Positions 1 to 8,048 of a stretch of 64,000 nt of DNA are shown in pieces. Each line of letters begins with the position of its first letter. Position 1 is the stretch's first letter. The stretch is from JBBIQV01 sp964555285 (lineage in GTDB: Bacteria; Nitrospirota; Nitrospiria; Nitrospirales; Nitrospiraceae). The DNA lies in assembly GCA_964555285.1 (NCBI GenBank), contig CAZKRM010000002.1, positions 1 through 64,000 on the forward strand. Reading direction: 5' to 3'. The notes below the pieces were generated by a model that was not told the origin of the DNA, ran no database searches, and saw only the letters and a program-made list of their open reading frames with translations. The position numbers and the translations under genes are program-made.

Positions 1-420
1 CCCGACGACCGATCCCATGCTTCCGCCCATAAAGCTGAAGTCGAACACGCAGAAGACGACCGGCAGCCCCTCGACCAACCCTTCGCCGATCATTAACGCA
101 TCCTTGCGACCGGTTTTTTCCTGCTGCGCCTTGACCCGATCCCTATAAGATTTCGTATCGTGAAAATTCAGCGGATCCTTGGCTTCCAACTCCACGTCCC
201 ACTCTTTGAACGTCCCGAGATCGACGAGCAATGCGATACGTTCCATCACTGAGATGGGAAAATGATAGTCGCACTTCGGACACACCTTATTATTTCGATC
301 GACTTCCTTGCGGTAGACAATTTCACGGCAGTGGTTGCACTTGAGCCACATCCCCTCGGCCCCTTTGGACCGCGGTGGCACTTCGGAGCCGGTCGTTTTC
401 TGTTTTTTGAACCAGGCCAT
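1..420 (-). CDS. accD: Acetyl-CoA carboxylase carboxyltransferase beta subunit, N-terminal part
   Basis: This gene enters the window from its 5' end; its 3' part lies beyond base 1, so only the first 140 codons are visible. AccD is the beta half of the carboxyltransferase that moves carboxyl from biotin to acetyl-CoA in fatty acid synthesis. The protein starts MAWFKKQK and shows the diagnostic zinc ribbon: C28/C31 in LKCNHCR and C47/C50 in VCPKCDY, about 20 residues from the N-terminus as in the family. It then runs into a Gly-rich stretch (MGGSMGSVVG) at the window edge, which matches the start of the crotonase-like fold. The ATG at 418-420 is the first in-frame start. Confidence 0.95.
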   Translation of the reverse strand, partial: MAWFKKQKTTGSEVPPRSKGAEGMWLKCNHCREIVYRKEVDRNNKVCPKCDYHFPISVMERIALLVDLGTFKEWDVELEAKDPLNFHDTKSYRDRVKAQQEKTGRKDALMIGEGLVEGLPVVFCVFDFSFMGGSMGSVVG

Positions 421-552
421 AGTCGTATCCTCTTGCTCAAACCATCACTTCCGAACATCCGCGAGACGCACTCGTCGCACGGGGTCGCAGAATAGCATAG
501 CCATCAAAACGATTCACGTGCAATTCAACGGAAGACACGTCGAGAGGAGGAG

Positions 553-1260
553 CTAGAGCCCCTCCGGAGAGAGGACCAATCGATACAACATCCACAATCC
601 AAGCCCGACACTCCCCAGGCTCGCAACTCCTTGCACCGCGAAAAACGCCCGCTGGCCGATGGCCCGTGAATAGATGACCGGCACACTCAGAGTCAGCCCG
701 ATCATCAGCATGCCGCCGATTGAACCGAGACCGAACACCGCGATGTAGAGCAATCCCTGCCCGATGCCGTTGGTGCTCGACACAATCACCAGCATCAAGG
801 CCGCGGATCCGGCCACCCCGTGGGCCATCCCGATCAGGAGAGGCCGGAGCGACTGCCTGGCCCAATGAGGATGGGCATGATCCTCGCGCCGGCGATGGCT
901 GTGCAAATGCACATGCGGCTCGCCGTCATGCACGTGACGATGCAGATGCCAGCGCTCACGGAACAGCTTGAGTGCCAGCGTGCCGCCGAGCACAATGAGC
1001 AAGAGCCCCACGCCGCTTTCAGCGACCAGGGCAAACGGTTCCTGAATGTGAATCCCTGACACCAGCACCACAGCCCCGACCAGCATCAGTGTCAGCGTAT
1101 GGCCCACGCCCCACCAAAGACCGACAAGACCGGAGGCCCGCATGGAGGGACGTTCAGCAAGGACGGTAGACACCGCGGCTAAATGATCGGCGTCGAGGGC
1201 ATGGCGCAGCCCTAAAAGAAATCCGACCGTGAGAAAGGTGAGAAGGTTGGATTCAAACAT
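553..1260 (-). CDS. Nickel/cobalt transporter-like membrane protein with His-rich loop
   Basis: Polytopic inner membrane protein of 235 residues, of the NiCoT/UreH/RcnA-like kind. Near the N-terminus the segment RHALDADHLAAV matches the NiCoT signature in the second transmembrane helix. The middle carries a His-rich hydrophilic stretch (HLHRHVHDG, HVHLHSH, DHAHPHW) that could bind Ni or Co. The following helix has GMAHGVAGSAAL, typical of UreH-like members. I chose the ATG at 1260 because AAGGGG lies just upstream; an earlier in-frame start adds an unlikely Cys/Pro-rich leader and would reach into moaA. Transport direction cannot be told from sequence. It lies downstream of the moco genes on the same strand. 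Confidence 0.8.
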   Translation of the reverse strand: MFESNLLTFLTVGFLLGLRHALDADHLAAVSTVLAERPSMRASGLVGLWWGVGHTLTLMLVGAVVLVSGIHIQEPFALVAESGVGLLLIVLGGTLALKLFRERWHLHRHVHDGEPHVHLHSHRRREDHAHPHWARQSLRPLLIGMAHGVAGSAALMLVIVSSTNGIGQGLLYIAVFGLGSIGGMLMIGLTLSVPVIYSRAIGQRAFFAVQGVASLGSVGLGLWMLYRLVLSPEGL

Positions 1261-1310
1261 GAAGCCCCTTACCGGGGTGGGACACGGACATCGGTTGTGC
1301 GGACAGAGGG

Positions 1311-2375
1311 TCACCCGCCACGGGCATGCATTTCCAGATGAGGATCGCCACGAAGTTGATCGATCCCGATCAATTTTCCATTGCGCAACCCGACCTGCTC
1401 CAAAGCCTTGCGCGATTCGGCTCCCCGATCGCGCCGGGCCTGCCAGCCCTCGCCGATCAACTCGCGCATCCGGTCAGGACCGGCACCGGCTCGCATAGGC
1501 TGTCGCAGATCGGTTCCTTTCGACGCATAGAGACACAAGTACCACATGCCGTCGGCGGTCACGCGGCTCCGGTCGCAGGTCGCACAGAACGGCTGCGTGG
1601 TCGACGCGATGACGCCGAAGGTGGTTCCGTCAGGCAACAAGAACCGCTGGGCCGGCGCGGTCCCGCGCCCCGGCAACGGGACAATCGGACCATAGTGCTG
1701 AGTCAAGGTCTCGAGGATCGCCGCCTGCGACAGCACCTTCCCCATCGCCCAATCATTGGCTCCGCCGACATCCATATATTCGATGAACCGCACCTCGGCC
1801 CGATAGTGCTTCGCAAACTCGATCAGCGCCACCAACTCGTCATCGTTAAATCCCCGGATCGCCACGGTATCGAGCTTAAGTCCGGTGAAGCCGACACGCC
1901 CGACCGATTCAATCCCCTCGATGACTCGCGCAAACTCATCCCGGCGCGTCAGCTGACGGAACCGTTCAGGACGCAGCGTATCCAAACTGACCGTGACGCG
2001 ATGCAGTCCGGCTTCATACAACTCCTGCGCATTATCCGCGAGCAGAATACCGTTCGTGGTGAGCGCAATCTCAGAAATCCGCCGGTCTTGCAGCAACAGC
2101 CGGACCAGGCGGGACAAATCCCGGCGCAACAGAGGCTCACCGCCGGTCAGCCGAACCTTATCGACACCCAAATCGGCAAAATAGCCGGTCAGCGTCGCCA
2201 TCTCCTCGAAGCTCAAGACATCTTCGCGCGGCAACCAGACATAGTCTTCTTCCGGCATGCAATACTGACAGCGAAGGTTGCAGCGATCCGTAACGGACAG
2301 CCGCAAACTACCCAGCGGACGATCATGGGCGTCTATCACCTTCGAAACAGAAAAGCTGTCAGGCACTCGCGACAT
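1311..2375 (-). CDS. moaA: GTP 3',8-cyclase (molybdopterin step 1)
   Basis: Radical SAM enzyme that, with MoaC, converts GTP to cyclic pyranopterin monophosphate in molybdenum cofactor synthesis. The 354-residue protein has the radical SAM cluster motif with C32, C36 and C39 (CNLRCQYC), a GGEPLLR motif near residue 78, and the C-terminal second cluster ligands C264, C267 and C281 (FCATC...C). It ends in Gly-Gly, as functional MoaA proteins do. Length is slightly above the usual 325-340. It is the last gene of a minus-strand run moaC, moaD/E fusion, moaA, 33 bases after the fusion gene. Confidence 0.96.
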   Translation of the reverse strand: MSRVPDSFSVSKVIDAHDRPLGSLRLSVTDRCNLRCQYCMPEEDYVWLPREDVLSFEEMATLTGYFADLGVDKVRLTGGEPLLRRDLSRLVRLLLQDRRISEIALTTNGILLADNAQELYEAGLHRVTVSLDTLRPERFRQLTRRDEFARVIEGIESVGRVGFTGLKLDTVAIRGFNDDELVALIEFAKHYRAEVRFIEYMDVGGANDWAMGKVLSQAAILETLTQHYGPIVPLPGRGTAPAQRFLLPDGTTFGVIASTTQPFCATCDRSRVTADGMWYLCLYASKGTDLRQPMRAGAGPDRMRELIGEGWQARRDRGAESRKALEQVGLRNGKLIGIDQLRGDPHLEMHARGG

Positions 2376-2408
2376 GTGTGTGACTCATCGCCCGTTACGC
2401 ACGACAGA

Positions 2409-3104
2409 CTAGGGATGTTCTTCCACCCACACCTCCCCTTCGGGAGTATGCTCAAGCTTCCAAATGGGGGTGATCTGCTTCAGCTCATCGATGGCCCACT
2501 TGCAGGCGCGAAACGCCTCCGCCCGATGCTCGGCGCCTGCGATGATCAACACGATATTCTCACCGATCGTGATTTCTCCGTATCGATGGATGATCAGAAG
2601 CTCCAGGATGTCGAAATCTTTCAATCCCCGTTCACGGATCTCGCGCAGCTTCGTTTGCGCCATCCCTTCGTAGTGCTCAAAGGTAATGCTGTCGACATCC
2701 CGCCCTTTGGAACGATCCCGGGCGATCCCCAGGAAGGTCGCAATCCCGCCGATCCGCTTCGACCGGCTCTTGATCCGGTCAAGCTCCTGATCGATGGAGA
2801 AATTCTCGCGCTGCACCCGAACGAGCTGGCTCTCATCCATCGGTTCCATACCTGATCCACCTGCAAATGGAGGAAGCAATGCGATTTCGTCGCCGTCTTT
2901 GATTTCAGTCTCCTCGTGGGCAATCTCCTGATTGACCGACACCAGGACTTTCTTCTTATGAATCAGCTCCCCAATCTGCGGATAGCCGCCATCAAGAAGC
3001 TCAACCAAATCTTTCACTCGTCGTCCATTCGCCAATGCCAGAGAGAGAGAACCCTGATTCCCCGCCAGCATCTTCGTCATCCCGAATAGCTTAATCGTGA
3101 CCAT
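2409..3104 (-). CDS. moaX: MoaD-MoaE fusion (molybdopterin synthase)
   Basis: One 231-residue frame joins the small and large subunits of molybdopterin synthase, which adds the dithiolene sulfurs to precursor Z. Residues 1-83 are a ubiquitin-like MoaD ending in PPFAGG; residues about 95-231 are MoaE, with FLGIARD, YEGMAQ and a C-terminal WKLEHTPEGEVW segment. In stand-alone MoaD the terminal Gly-Gly must be free to become a thiocarboxylate, but here Gly82-Gly83 is followed directly by SGMEPMDES. Either the protein is cut after the glycines, as reported for MoaX of Mycobacterium tuberculosis, or translation restarts at Met86. It lies 6 bases after moaC. Confidence 0.93.
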   Translation of the reverse strand: MVTIKLFGMTKMLAGNQGSLSLALANGRRVKDLVELLDGGYPQIGELIHKKKVLVSVNQEIAHEETEIKDGDEIALLPPFAGGSGMEPMDESQLVRVQRENFSIDQELDRIKSRSKRIGGIATFLGIARDRSKGRDVDSITFEHYEGMAQTKLREIRERGLKDFDILELLIIHRYGEITIGENIVLIIAGAEHRAEAFRACKWAIDELKQITPIWKLEHTPEGEVWVEEHP

Positions 3105-3110
3105 GATTGT

Positions 3111-3605
3111 TCAGCCAGGCCTCGTGTAAGTGCCTGACTTACCCCCTGATTTTGAGAGCAAGCAGACGTCGGTGAAACTCATCCCGCGATCAATCGCCTT
3201 GCACATGTCATAGATGGTGAGCGCCGCCACGGAAGCCGCCGTCATCGCTTCCATCTCCACGCCGGTTTGCCCCGTGGTTTTGACCGTAGCGTAAATATGG
3301 ATGGCGCAGAGGCCTGCTTGGTTCGGCTGGGATTCTTCTTTGAAGGAGATATCGACGCTGGTGATCAGGAGAGGGTGGCACATGGGAATGAGGTCGGGAG
3401 TCTTCTTGGCCCCCATCACCCCGGCAACTTGGGCCACGGCGAGTACATCGCCTTTGGCGATCTTCCCGCGCTGGATCTTCTCCAGCGTGGCTGGCAGCAT
3501 CAAGACCGTCGCCTGCGCAGTCCCGACCCGTTCGGTCGAGTCTTTCGCGCTGACATCGACCATCCGCGCCCGGCCCGACTCGTTAAAGTGTGTGAACTCA
3601 GCCAT
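3111..3605 (-). CDS. moaC: Cyclic pyranopterin monophosphate synthase
   Basis: MoaC completes the first stage of molybdenum cofactor synthesis by converting the MoaA product to cPMP. The 164-residue protein starts MAEFTHFNESGRARMVDVS and contains the conserved PMCHPLL motif near residues 75-80 and GVEMEAMTAASVAAL followed by YDMCKAID, the region that holds catalytic residues. Length is typical of the family. The start at 3605 has GAGAG a few bases upstream; an in-frame start three codons earlier is less well placed. It is the first gene of the moco operon. Confidence 0.96.
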   Translation of the reverse strand: MAEFTHFNESGRARMVDVSAKDSTERVGTAQATVLMLPATLEKIQRGKIAKGDVLAVAQVAGVMGAKKTPDLIPMCHPLLITSVDISFKEESQPNQAGLCAIHIYATVKTTGQTGVEMEAMTAASVAALTIYDMCKAIDRGMSFTDVCLLSKSGGKSGTYTRPG

Positions 3606-3735
3606 TTCTCTCAATGAATCAGCTGGTTATACATTGCGCCGATCGGTGATTATAAGTTCCGGCAGAAACGAAGGTCAAGCGGGGGGCTTCACTACAAATG
3701 CATCGTGCTCATATGACCTTGAAAGCAGCGAACGT

Positions 3736-3764
3736 TTGACGACCATTATCCGACTAGCTATTGT
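3736..3764 (+). promoter_or_regulatory. Sigma-70-like promoter, possibly leaderless transcript
   Basis: TTGACG (3736-3741) and TATTGT (3759-3764) are separated by 17 bases. A start seven bases after the -10 would fall at about 3771, right before the ATG at 3772, so the message would have no leader. No Shine-Dalgarno sequence is visible in front of that ATG. Confidence 0.5.
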
Positions 3765-3771
3765 TATCTGA

Positions 3772-4273
3772 ATGAGTACACAGGGAAGCAAGCCATCCTT
3801 GGTCGAGCGCCTCTACGCCTTGGGCGCACGGCAGGATGAAAACCATGGACCCAAGTGGGCCGCGGGGATCACGCTGGTTCGAAACCATTCGGTTTGGGTC
3901 AACTTGGCCTCAGCGACAAGAAACAATTCTTGAGGAGCTCTTTCATGCGACCAATCTTCCCTGGTTCCTCACAGCCGAAGATCTTGCCACTGAAAATGAT
4001 TGGCCAGTTATCGACCAACTCACACGGCGCATTCCCGACAGTCTCTGCGCACAGGCGTTCCTCAATACCCCGCCCATCCCCGACGGAAACTGGCTCCTCT
4101 ACGCAGCTCCCGAGCCCAAAGCCATGCACGAAATTCCAGATCCATTCCGAACGGCTGGAAACAAAGTTCGCGCCTGGCTCGATCATCATAAAGTTAGCAT
4201 CCTCATCGCTTCTTGGCCGGACGACGTAGACTGGGCACTATATATCAGCCCGGAAATAATCACTCACTCATAA
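3772..4273 (+). pseudogene. Unknown protein gene broken by two frameshifts
   Basis: The reading frame from ATG 3772 begins MSTQGSKPSLVERLYALG and continues sensibly to VRNHSVWVNL, then meets a stop at 3931-3933. A third frame carries GLSDKKQFL over about 3909-3935, and the second frame continues from EELFHATNLPWFLTAEDL to the stop at 4271-4273. Adding one G near 3908 and one G near 3935, each inside or beside a G/T run, would join the three pieces into one plausible protein of about 166 residues with a Trp/Asp-rich C-terminus (SWPDDVDWALYI). I do not recognise the family. It is either a decaying gene or a site of two consensus errors. Its 3' frame alone would give a 145-residue frame from 3836, which I consider a fragment. 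Confidence 0.55.
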
Positions 4274-4312
4274 GACGTATCGCACTCCCCACATTTAAGG
4301 TGAGACACAAGA

Positions 4313-4399
4313 AGTCTTCTCAGCACGCATTGACCGAGCACCGCCAACGATTTCACATACAAATAAATCCCTGGTGCGCGGGCAGCGAGCAAGAAGACT
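4313..4399. repeat. Palindromic repeat unit, copy 1
   Basis: The outer arms AGTCTTCT (4313-4320) and AGAAGACT (4392-4399) are perfectly complementary. Inside lies a core shared with copy 3: GCATTGACCGAGCACCGCCA after the left arm, and GGTGCGCGGGCAGCGAGCAA before the right arm. The core can pair further through GCACCG and CGGTGC-like segments. Confidence 0.75.
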
Positions 4400-4453
4400 G
4401 AGCGCCCGCACCTTCCCCTTTCCTTTTCCTCTCTCCCCTCCCCCAAGGGTGTG

Positions 4454-4533
4454 CCCTGGTTGGCTTTCACTGCGCGCATTGAGCGACCGCCGTTTCATCG
4501 CGGGGGCTCAGCGAGCAAAAAAACCAACCGGGG
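4454..4533. repeat. Palindromic repeat unit, copy 2
   Basis: Arms CCCTGGTTGG (4454-4463) and CCAACCGGGG (4524-4533) pair over almost their full length. The core is shorter and diverged from copies 1 and 3 but keeps GCGCGCATTGAG on the left and CTCAGCGAGCAA on the right. Confidence 0.7.
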
Positions 4534-4588
4534 CGCGCTGAATACACATTCCCCCTAGCTACTCCCTCTTCTCTTACCCCTCCCTCCA

Positions 4589-4704
4589 GGGTGTGGTTTG
4601 AGTGATCTTCCCTGCGCGCATTGACCGAGCACCGCCACTGATTTCAACTACGATCAATTCTCGGTGCGCGGGCAGCGAGCAAGAAGATCACCCAAACCGC
4701 ACCC
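4589..4704. repeat. Palindromic repeat unit, copy 3
   Basis: The longest arms of the three: 4589-4610 pairs with 4683-4704 at 20 of 22 positions, with one further G-T wobble. The core repeats that of copy 1 (GCATTGACCGAGCACCGCCA and GGTGCGCGGGCAGCGAGCAA). The arm sequences differ among the three copies while staying complementary. Confidence 0.8.
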
Positions 4705-4748
4705 GCTCCTCCTTGACTCTTTGAAATCCGATCCTCGACAATGCCCGC

Positions 4749-5690
4749 ATGTCCGCACACATCATTATTGAGCGGTTGGAATTCCGTGGCCGTTGCGGCG
4801 TCACAACGGAAGAACGGGCGAAGCCTCAGCCTCTAGCGGTGGATGTGGAATTGGATGCGCCCCTCGATCCGGCCGGCCACACGGACCACCTCACGGACAC
4901 CATCGACTATGCGAAGATTGCGCAACGCCTCGTCGAGATCGGCACGACGCAGGAGGCCTGCTTACTGGAGACCATGGCGGAGCGATTCCTCGCCATGCTG
5001 TTTGCAGACTTCCCCATCACGCGGGCGAACCTCTGGCTTCGCAAGCTCCATGCGCCCATCAGCCAAGTGACCCGCTCCGTGGGTATCAGGATCGAACGCA
5101 CCAGACTCGCGCAACAACTCAGCTGCATGGAACCGAAGCCGGCCCCGTTTCTGGTCGAACAGCTGCACCGTCTTCCCAAAGGCAAGGCTCTGGATGTGGC
5201 GGCAGGAGGAGGACGACACTCCCTATTCCTCGCCGCCAAGGGTTATCACGTCGATGCCATCGACCGCGACGAAGCCGCCCTGTCACAGCTCTCCGCAGCC
5301 ACTGCGACAAAAGGCCCATCCTCAATCAAAACAAGAACAATCGATCTGGAACAGCCCGCGCCGTTCGATCCGGGCTTCGGACATGAGGCCTACGATGTCG
5401 TCATCGTCTTCTTCTATCTGCATCGGCCGCTCTTTCCGTTTCTCATCGATACTCTCAAACCAGGCGGCGTGTTGATCTATGAGACCTTCACGATCGACAA
5501 CTACACGCATCACAAACATCCGCGCCGGTGGGAGTTCTGCCTGGCCCACAATGAACTGCTGCGCATGACGTCCACACTCCAGATCCTGCACTACGATGAA
5601 GGGGCTCACGACGGCGTAGAAGGTCCACGATCCACCTATACTGCACAGTTGGTGGCTCACAAGCCGCTGCGATCGGCTCACGCGACATGA
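4749..5690 (+). CDS. folB: FolB-like dihydroneopterin aldolase fused to a methyltransferase
   Basis: The 313-residue protein has two parts. Residues 1-118 are a FolB domain (dihydroneopterin aldolase, folate synthesis) with the expected EFRGRCGVTTEERAKPQ, DTIDYAKI and LLETMAERF segments. Residues about 127-313 are a class I SAM-dependent methyltransferase with motif I ALDVAAGGGRHS (147-158), an acidic residue ending the next strand (HVDAID) and LKPGGVLIYETF. The C-terminal half resembles TehB-type or small-molecule methyltransferases; its substrate is unknown. FolB proteins are usually stand-alone and about 120 residues. The stop overlaps the next start (ATGA). The start ATG lacks a strong ribosome site. 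Confidence 0.85.
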   Translation: MSAHIIIERLEFRGRCGVTTEERAKPQPLAVDVELDAPLDPAGHTDHLTDTIDYAKIAQRLVEIGTTQEACLLETMAERFLAMLFADFPITRANLWLRKLHAPISQVTRSVGIRIERTRLAQQLSCMEPKPAPFLVEQLHRLPKGKALDVAAGGGRHSLFLAAKGYHVDAIDRDEAALSQLSAATATKGPSSIKTRTIDLEQPAPFDPGFGHEAYDVVIVFFYLHRPLFPFLIDTLKPGGVLIYETFTIDNYTHHKHPRRWEFCLAHNELLRMTSTLQILHYDEGAHDGVEGPRSTYTAQLVAHKPLRSAHAT

Positions 5691-6535
5691 GCCGCATCGA
5701 TCTCCATCTGCATACCACCCATTCAGACGGCAGCCAGTCCCCCGCGGAAGTAGTCCGGCTGGCGCATGAAGCGGGCGTCTCTGCTCTGGCGATTACCGAT
5801 CACGACATCACGACCGGCCTTCCTGAAGCCATCGCGGCAGGACAGGAACTCGGCATTGAGATCATCCCCGGGATTGAAATCAGTTCACGCCACGGTGGCT
5901 CGGAACTGCATGTCCTGGGCTATTTCCTCAAATGGGAGGATGCCCGACTCAACGAACGCATGACGACCCTGCGGGAGAGCCGGCACCGCCGCAATCCCAA
6001 GATCGTTGAGCTGCTGCAAGCAGCGGGCATCGATATCACCTACGACGAAGTGCGGGCGGTCGCCGGGAGCGATTCGGTCGGCCGTCCGCATATCGCCCGT
6101 GTCCTTATGGACAAAAAAGTCGTAACGACCGCCAAAGAAGCGTTCGACCGATTCCTCGCCGAAGGCAAAGCCGCCTATGTCCCACGCGATCTCCCCGCCC
6201 CTGTCGATGCGATCCGCTGGATCAAGGATGCCGGAGGGCTGGCGGTCCTCGCGCACCCTACCTGGGTCAAGACAACGGAAGGCACGCTGACCGACTTGGC
6301 CCGCCGGCTGAAGGAACAGGGACTGGACGGAGTCGAAGTCCACTATAGTACCCATACCCCTAGACAGACGCGCGAATATCTGAGCCTCGCGAAGCAATTG
6401 GGCCTTCTGGTCACGGGCGGCAGCGACTTTCACGGGATGACCAAACCCGATATCGAGGTTGGAATCGGCAAGGGCTCGCTGCATGTGCCGGATCATCTGC
6501 TTCCGAAACTCAAGGATGCCGCTGCCAAGCTCTAA
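5687..6535 (+). CDS. PHP-domain phosphoesterase
   Basis: PHP metal-dependent phosphoesterase of the RNase AM/YciV (TrpH-like) group, 282 residues, the usual size. The N-terminus MSRIDLHLHTTHSDG carries the HxH metal ligands, followed by ALAITDHD and PGIEISSRH. Near the C-terminus LAHPTWVK and GGSDFHG supply the remaining ligands. Known family members hydrolyse 3',5'-bisphosphonucleotides or trim RNA 5' ends. It overlaps the FolB fusion gene by four bases and is probably translated with it. Confidence 0.88.
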   Translation: MSRIDLHLHTTHSDGSQSPAEVVRLAHEAGVSALAITDHDITTGLPEAIAAGQELGIEIIPGIEISSRHGGSELHVLGYFLKWEDARLNERMTTLRESRHRRNPKIVELLQAAGIDITYDEVRAVAGSDSVGRPHIARVLMDKKVVTTAKEAFDRFLAEGKAAYVPRDLPAPVDAIRWIKDAGGLAVLAHPTWVKTTEGTLTDLARRLKEQGLDGVEVHYSTHTPRQTREYLSLAKQLGLLVTGGSDFHGMTKPDIEVGIGKGSLHVPDHLLPKLKDAAAKL

Positions 6536-6580
6536 CCCGCTTTCCCTAATCGGCTCGGATTGTCCGATTCCCGCTATTCG

Positions 6581-6608
6581 TTGACTCTCCCGGCCTATCC
6601 GCTAGACT
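6581..6608 (+). promoter_or_regulatory. Sigma-70-like promoter for the kinase-phosphatase pair
   Basis: TTGACT (6581-6586), 16-base spacer, TAGACT (6603-6608). The kinase ATG is at 6636, giving a leader of about 20 bases. Confidence 0.5.
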
Positions 6609-6635
6609 TTGGGCAGCTTCTCACTGAACCTATCC

Positions 6636-8036
6636 ATGACACACGCATCCGGCTGGCTCATTCAGTTCGCGATCGTCTCATTCGTGGCCCTCTTTGCAGG
6701 ACCGCTCCTGAGCAAACTGCCGTTTGCCGAACACTTTCCCCTGACCGTCCTCGGATTGACGGGTGCCCAAACGATTCGCCTGGTCGTTGAAGGCACCGGC
6801 CTCCTCACGCTCTGGCTCCTGGCCTTTCACGCCTTTCGCCGGATGCCGGACAACGGGCGAGGATTCACCTTTCTCAGCCGGATCATCCTTCCGCTGATCA
6901 CGATCGTCGTCCTCATTGTCTGGGACAAGACCATGCAAGTGGTCGGACAATCGCTGATTGAAGATTTCGGGATCCAGCGGTACAACCTCGGCTATGCCGC
7001 CATCCTGGTCGCCACCGGCCTCTGGCTCACTGTGGCGTGGCTACTCAACATCGACGCCCTCCATCATTACTTCACCGCTCCCGCGCCTGCACGAAGTCGG
7101 AAGAAGACGCCTCAGACAGTCGACGAGAGTCATGATGCTTATGACAGCTCCGACCCATCCGGCACCTCCGACTCAGCATCCGCCGAGTCGCCCAACAATG
7201 GATCTCCACCCGCCATGCTTGGACGGTACAAAGTCCTGAAGGAACTCGGACGCGGAGCCATGGGAGTCGTGTATCTGGGCAAAGACCCCACAATTCAACG
7301 ATTCGTGGCCATCAAAACCATGCGACTCGATGAGATCGACGATGCGGAGAAGCTCCAGGAAGTGAAAACCCGGTTTTTCCGTGAAGCGGAATCGACCGGC
7401 CGGCTCACACACCCCAATATCGTGACGATTTACGATGCGGGCGAAGAACAGAAACTCGGCTACATCGCCATGGAGGTGTTGGAGGGCACGACGCTCAAGC
7501 ACTGGTCGCGCAAACCCAACCTGCTGCCCCTCGACAAACTGATTCCGATCCTTGCCACCGTCGCCGACGCCCTGGACTACGCCCACCAGCAAGGCGTCGT
7601 GCACCGCGACATCAAGCCGGCCAATATCATGATCACCAAAGGCGCGACGGTGAAAGTCATGGATTTCGGCATCGCAAAGATGGCCTCGTCGTCGAAAACG
7701 CAAACCAACATTGTGCTCGGCACCCCTACCTACATGTCGCCGGAACAGATTGCCGGGAAAAAAGTCGACGGGCGATCCGACATCTTTTCGCTGGGAGTCG
7801 TCCTCTTTGAAATGCTGAGCGGCCGTCCCCCGTTCACTGCGGATAACTTATCCGCCCTGCTCTTTGCGATTGCCCACAATCCTCATCCCTCCATAAAGAT
7901 CATTCGTCCGGACGTTCCTCCGGCTCTCCAGCACGTGATCAACCAAGCGCTCGAAAAGGATCCTGCCATGCGATTCCGGCGGGCGGCCGAGCTTGCCCAG
8001 GAACTGCGCGCCTGTCTGCAAGGCCAGACCGTCTAG
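6636..8036 (+). CDS. Membrane-anchored Ser/Thr protein kinase
   Basis: Hanks-type kinase, 466 residues from the chosen ATG (a TTG nine codons upstream is less likely and overlaps the promoter). The N-terminal 145 residues form about four transmembrane helices (near 7-26, 48-66, 81-98 and 118-138). A Pro/Ser-rich linker follows, then the kinase domain from about 196: Gly loop GRGAMGVV (205-212), Lys227 in VAIKTM, HRDIKPAN (323-330) with catalytic Asp325, DFGIA (343-347) and an APE-like MSPEQ. All catalytic residues are present, so it should be active. Most bacterial kinases of this type have the kinase first and one membrane helix after it; here the order is reversed. A PP2C phosphatase follows after 12 bases. 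Confidence 0.9.
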   Translation: MTHASGWLIQFAIVSFVALFAGPLLSKLPFAEHFPLTVLGLTGAQTIRLVVEGTGLLTLWLLAFHAFRRMPDNGRGFTFLSRIILPLITIVVLIVWDKTMQVVGQSLIEDFGIQRYNLGYAAILVATGLWLTVAWLLNIDALHHYFTAPAPARSRKKTPQTVDESHDAYDSSDPSGTSDSASAESPNNGSPPAMLGRYKVLKELGRGAMGVVYLGKDPTIQRFVAIKTMRLDEIDDAEKLQEVKTRFFREAESTGRLTHPNIVTIYDAGEEQKLGYIAMEVLEGTTLKHWSRKPNLLPLDKLIPILATVADALDYAHQQGVVHRDIKPANIMITKGATVKVMDFGIAKMASSSKTQTNIVLGTPTYMSPEQIAGKKVDGRSDIFSLGVVLFEMLSGRPPFTADNLSALLFAIAHNPHPSIKIIRPDVPPALQHVINQALEKDPAMRFRRAAELAQELRACLQGQTV

Positions 8037-8048
8037 CGTAAGGAGCCC

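Larger units (their letters stand above)
4274..4748. other. Intergenic region with three palindromic repeats
   Basis: No gene is supported here. The region holds three related palindromic units listed separately, joined by pyrimidine-rich spacers (about 4410-4445 and 4550-4588), and then the short leader of the folB fusion gene. Confidence 0.8.

Noticed and set aside
1326..2855. Long plus-strand open frame of 509 codons
   Set aside because: It is antisense to moaA and the moaD/E fusion, both with full motif sets; its own product is Arg/Gln/Pro-rich without any domain.
4313..4704. CRISPR array
   Set aside because: The three repeat units are long, palindromic and diverged, with pyrimidine-rich spacers of unequal length, and no cas gene is present.
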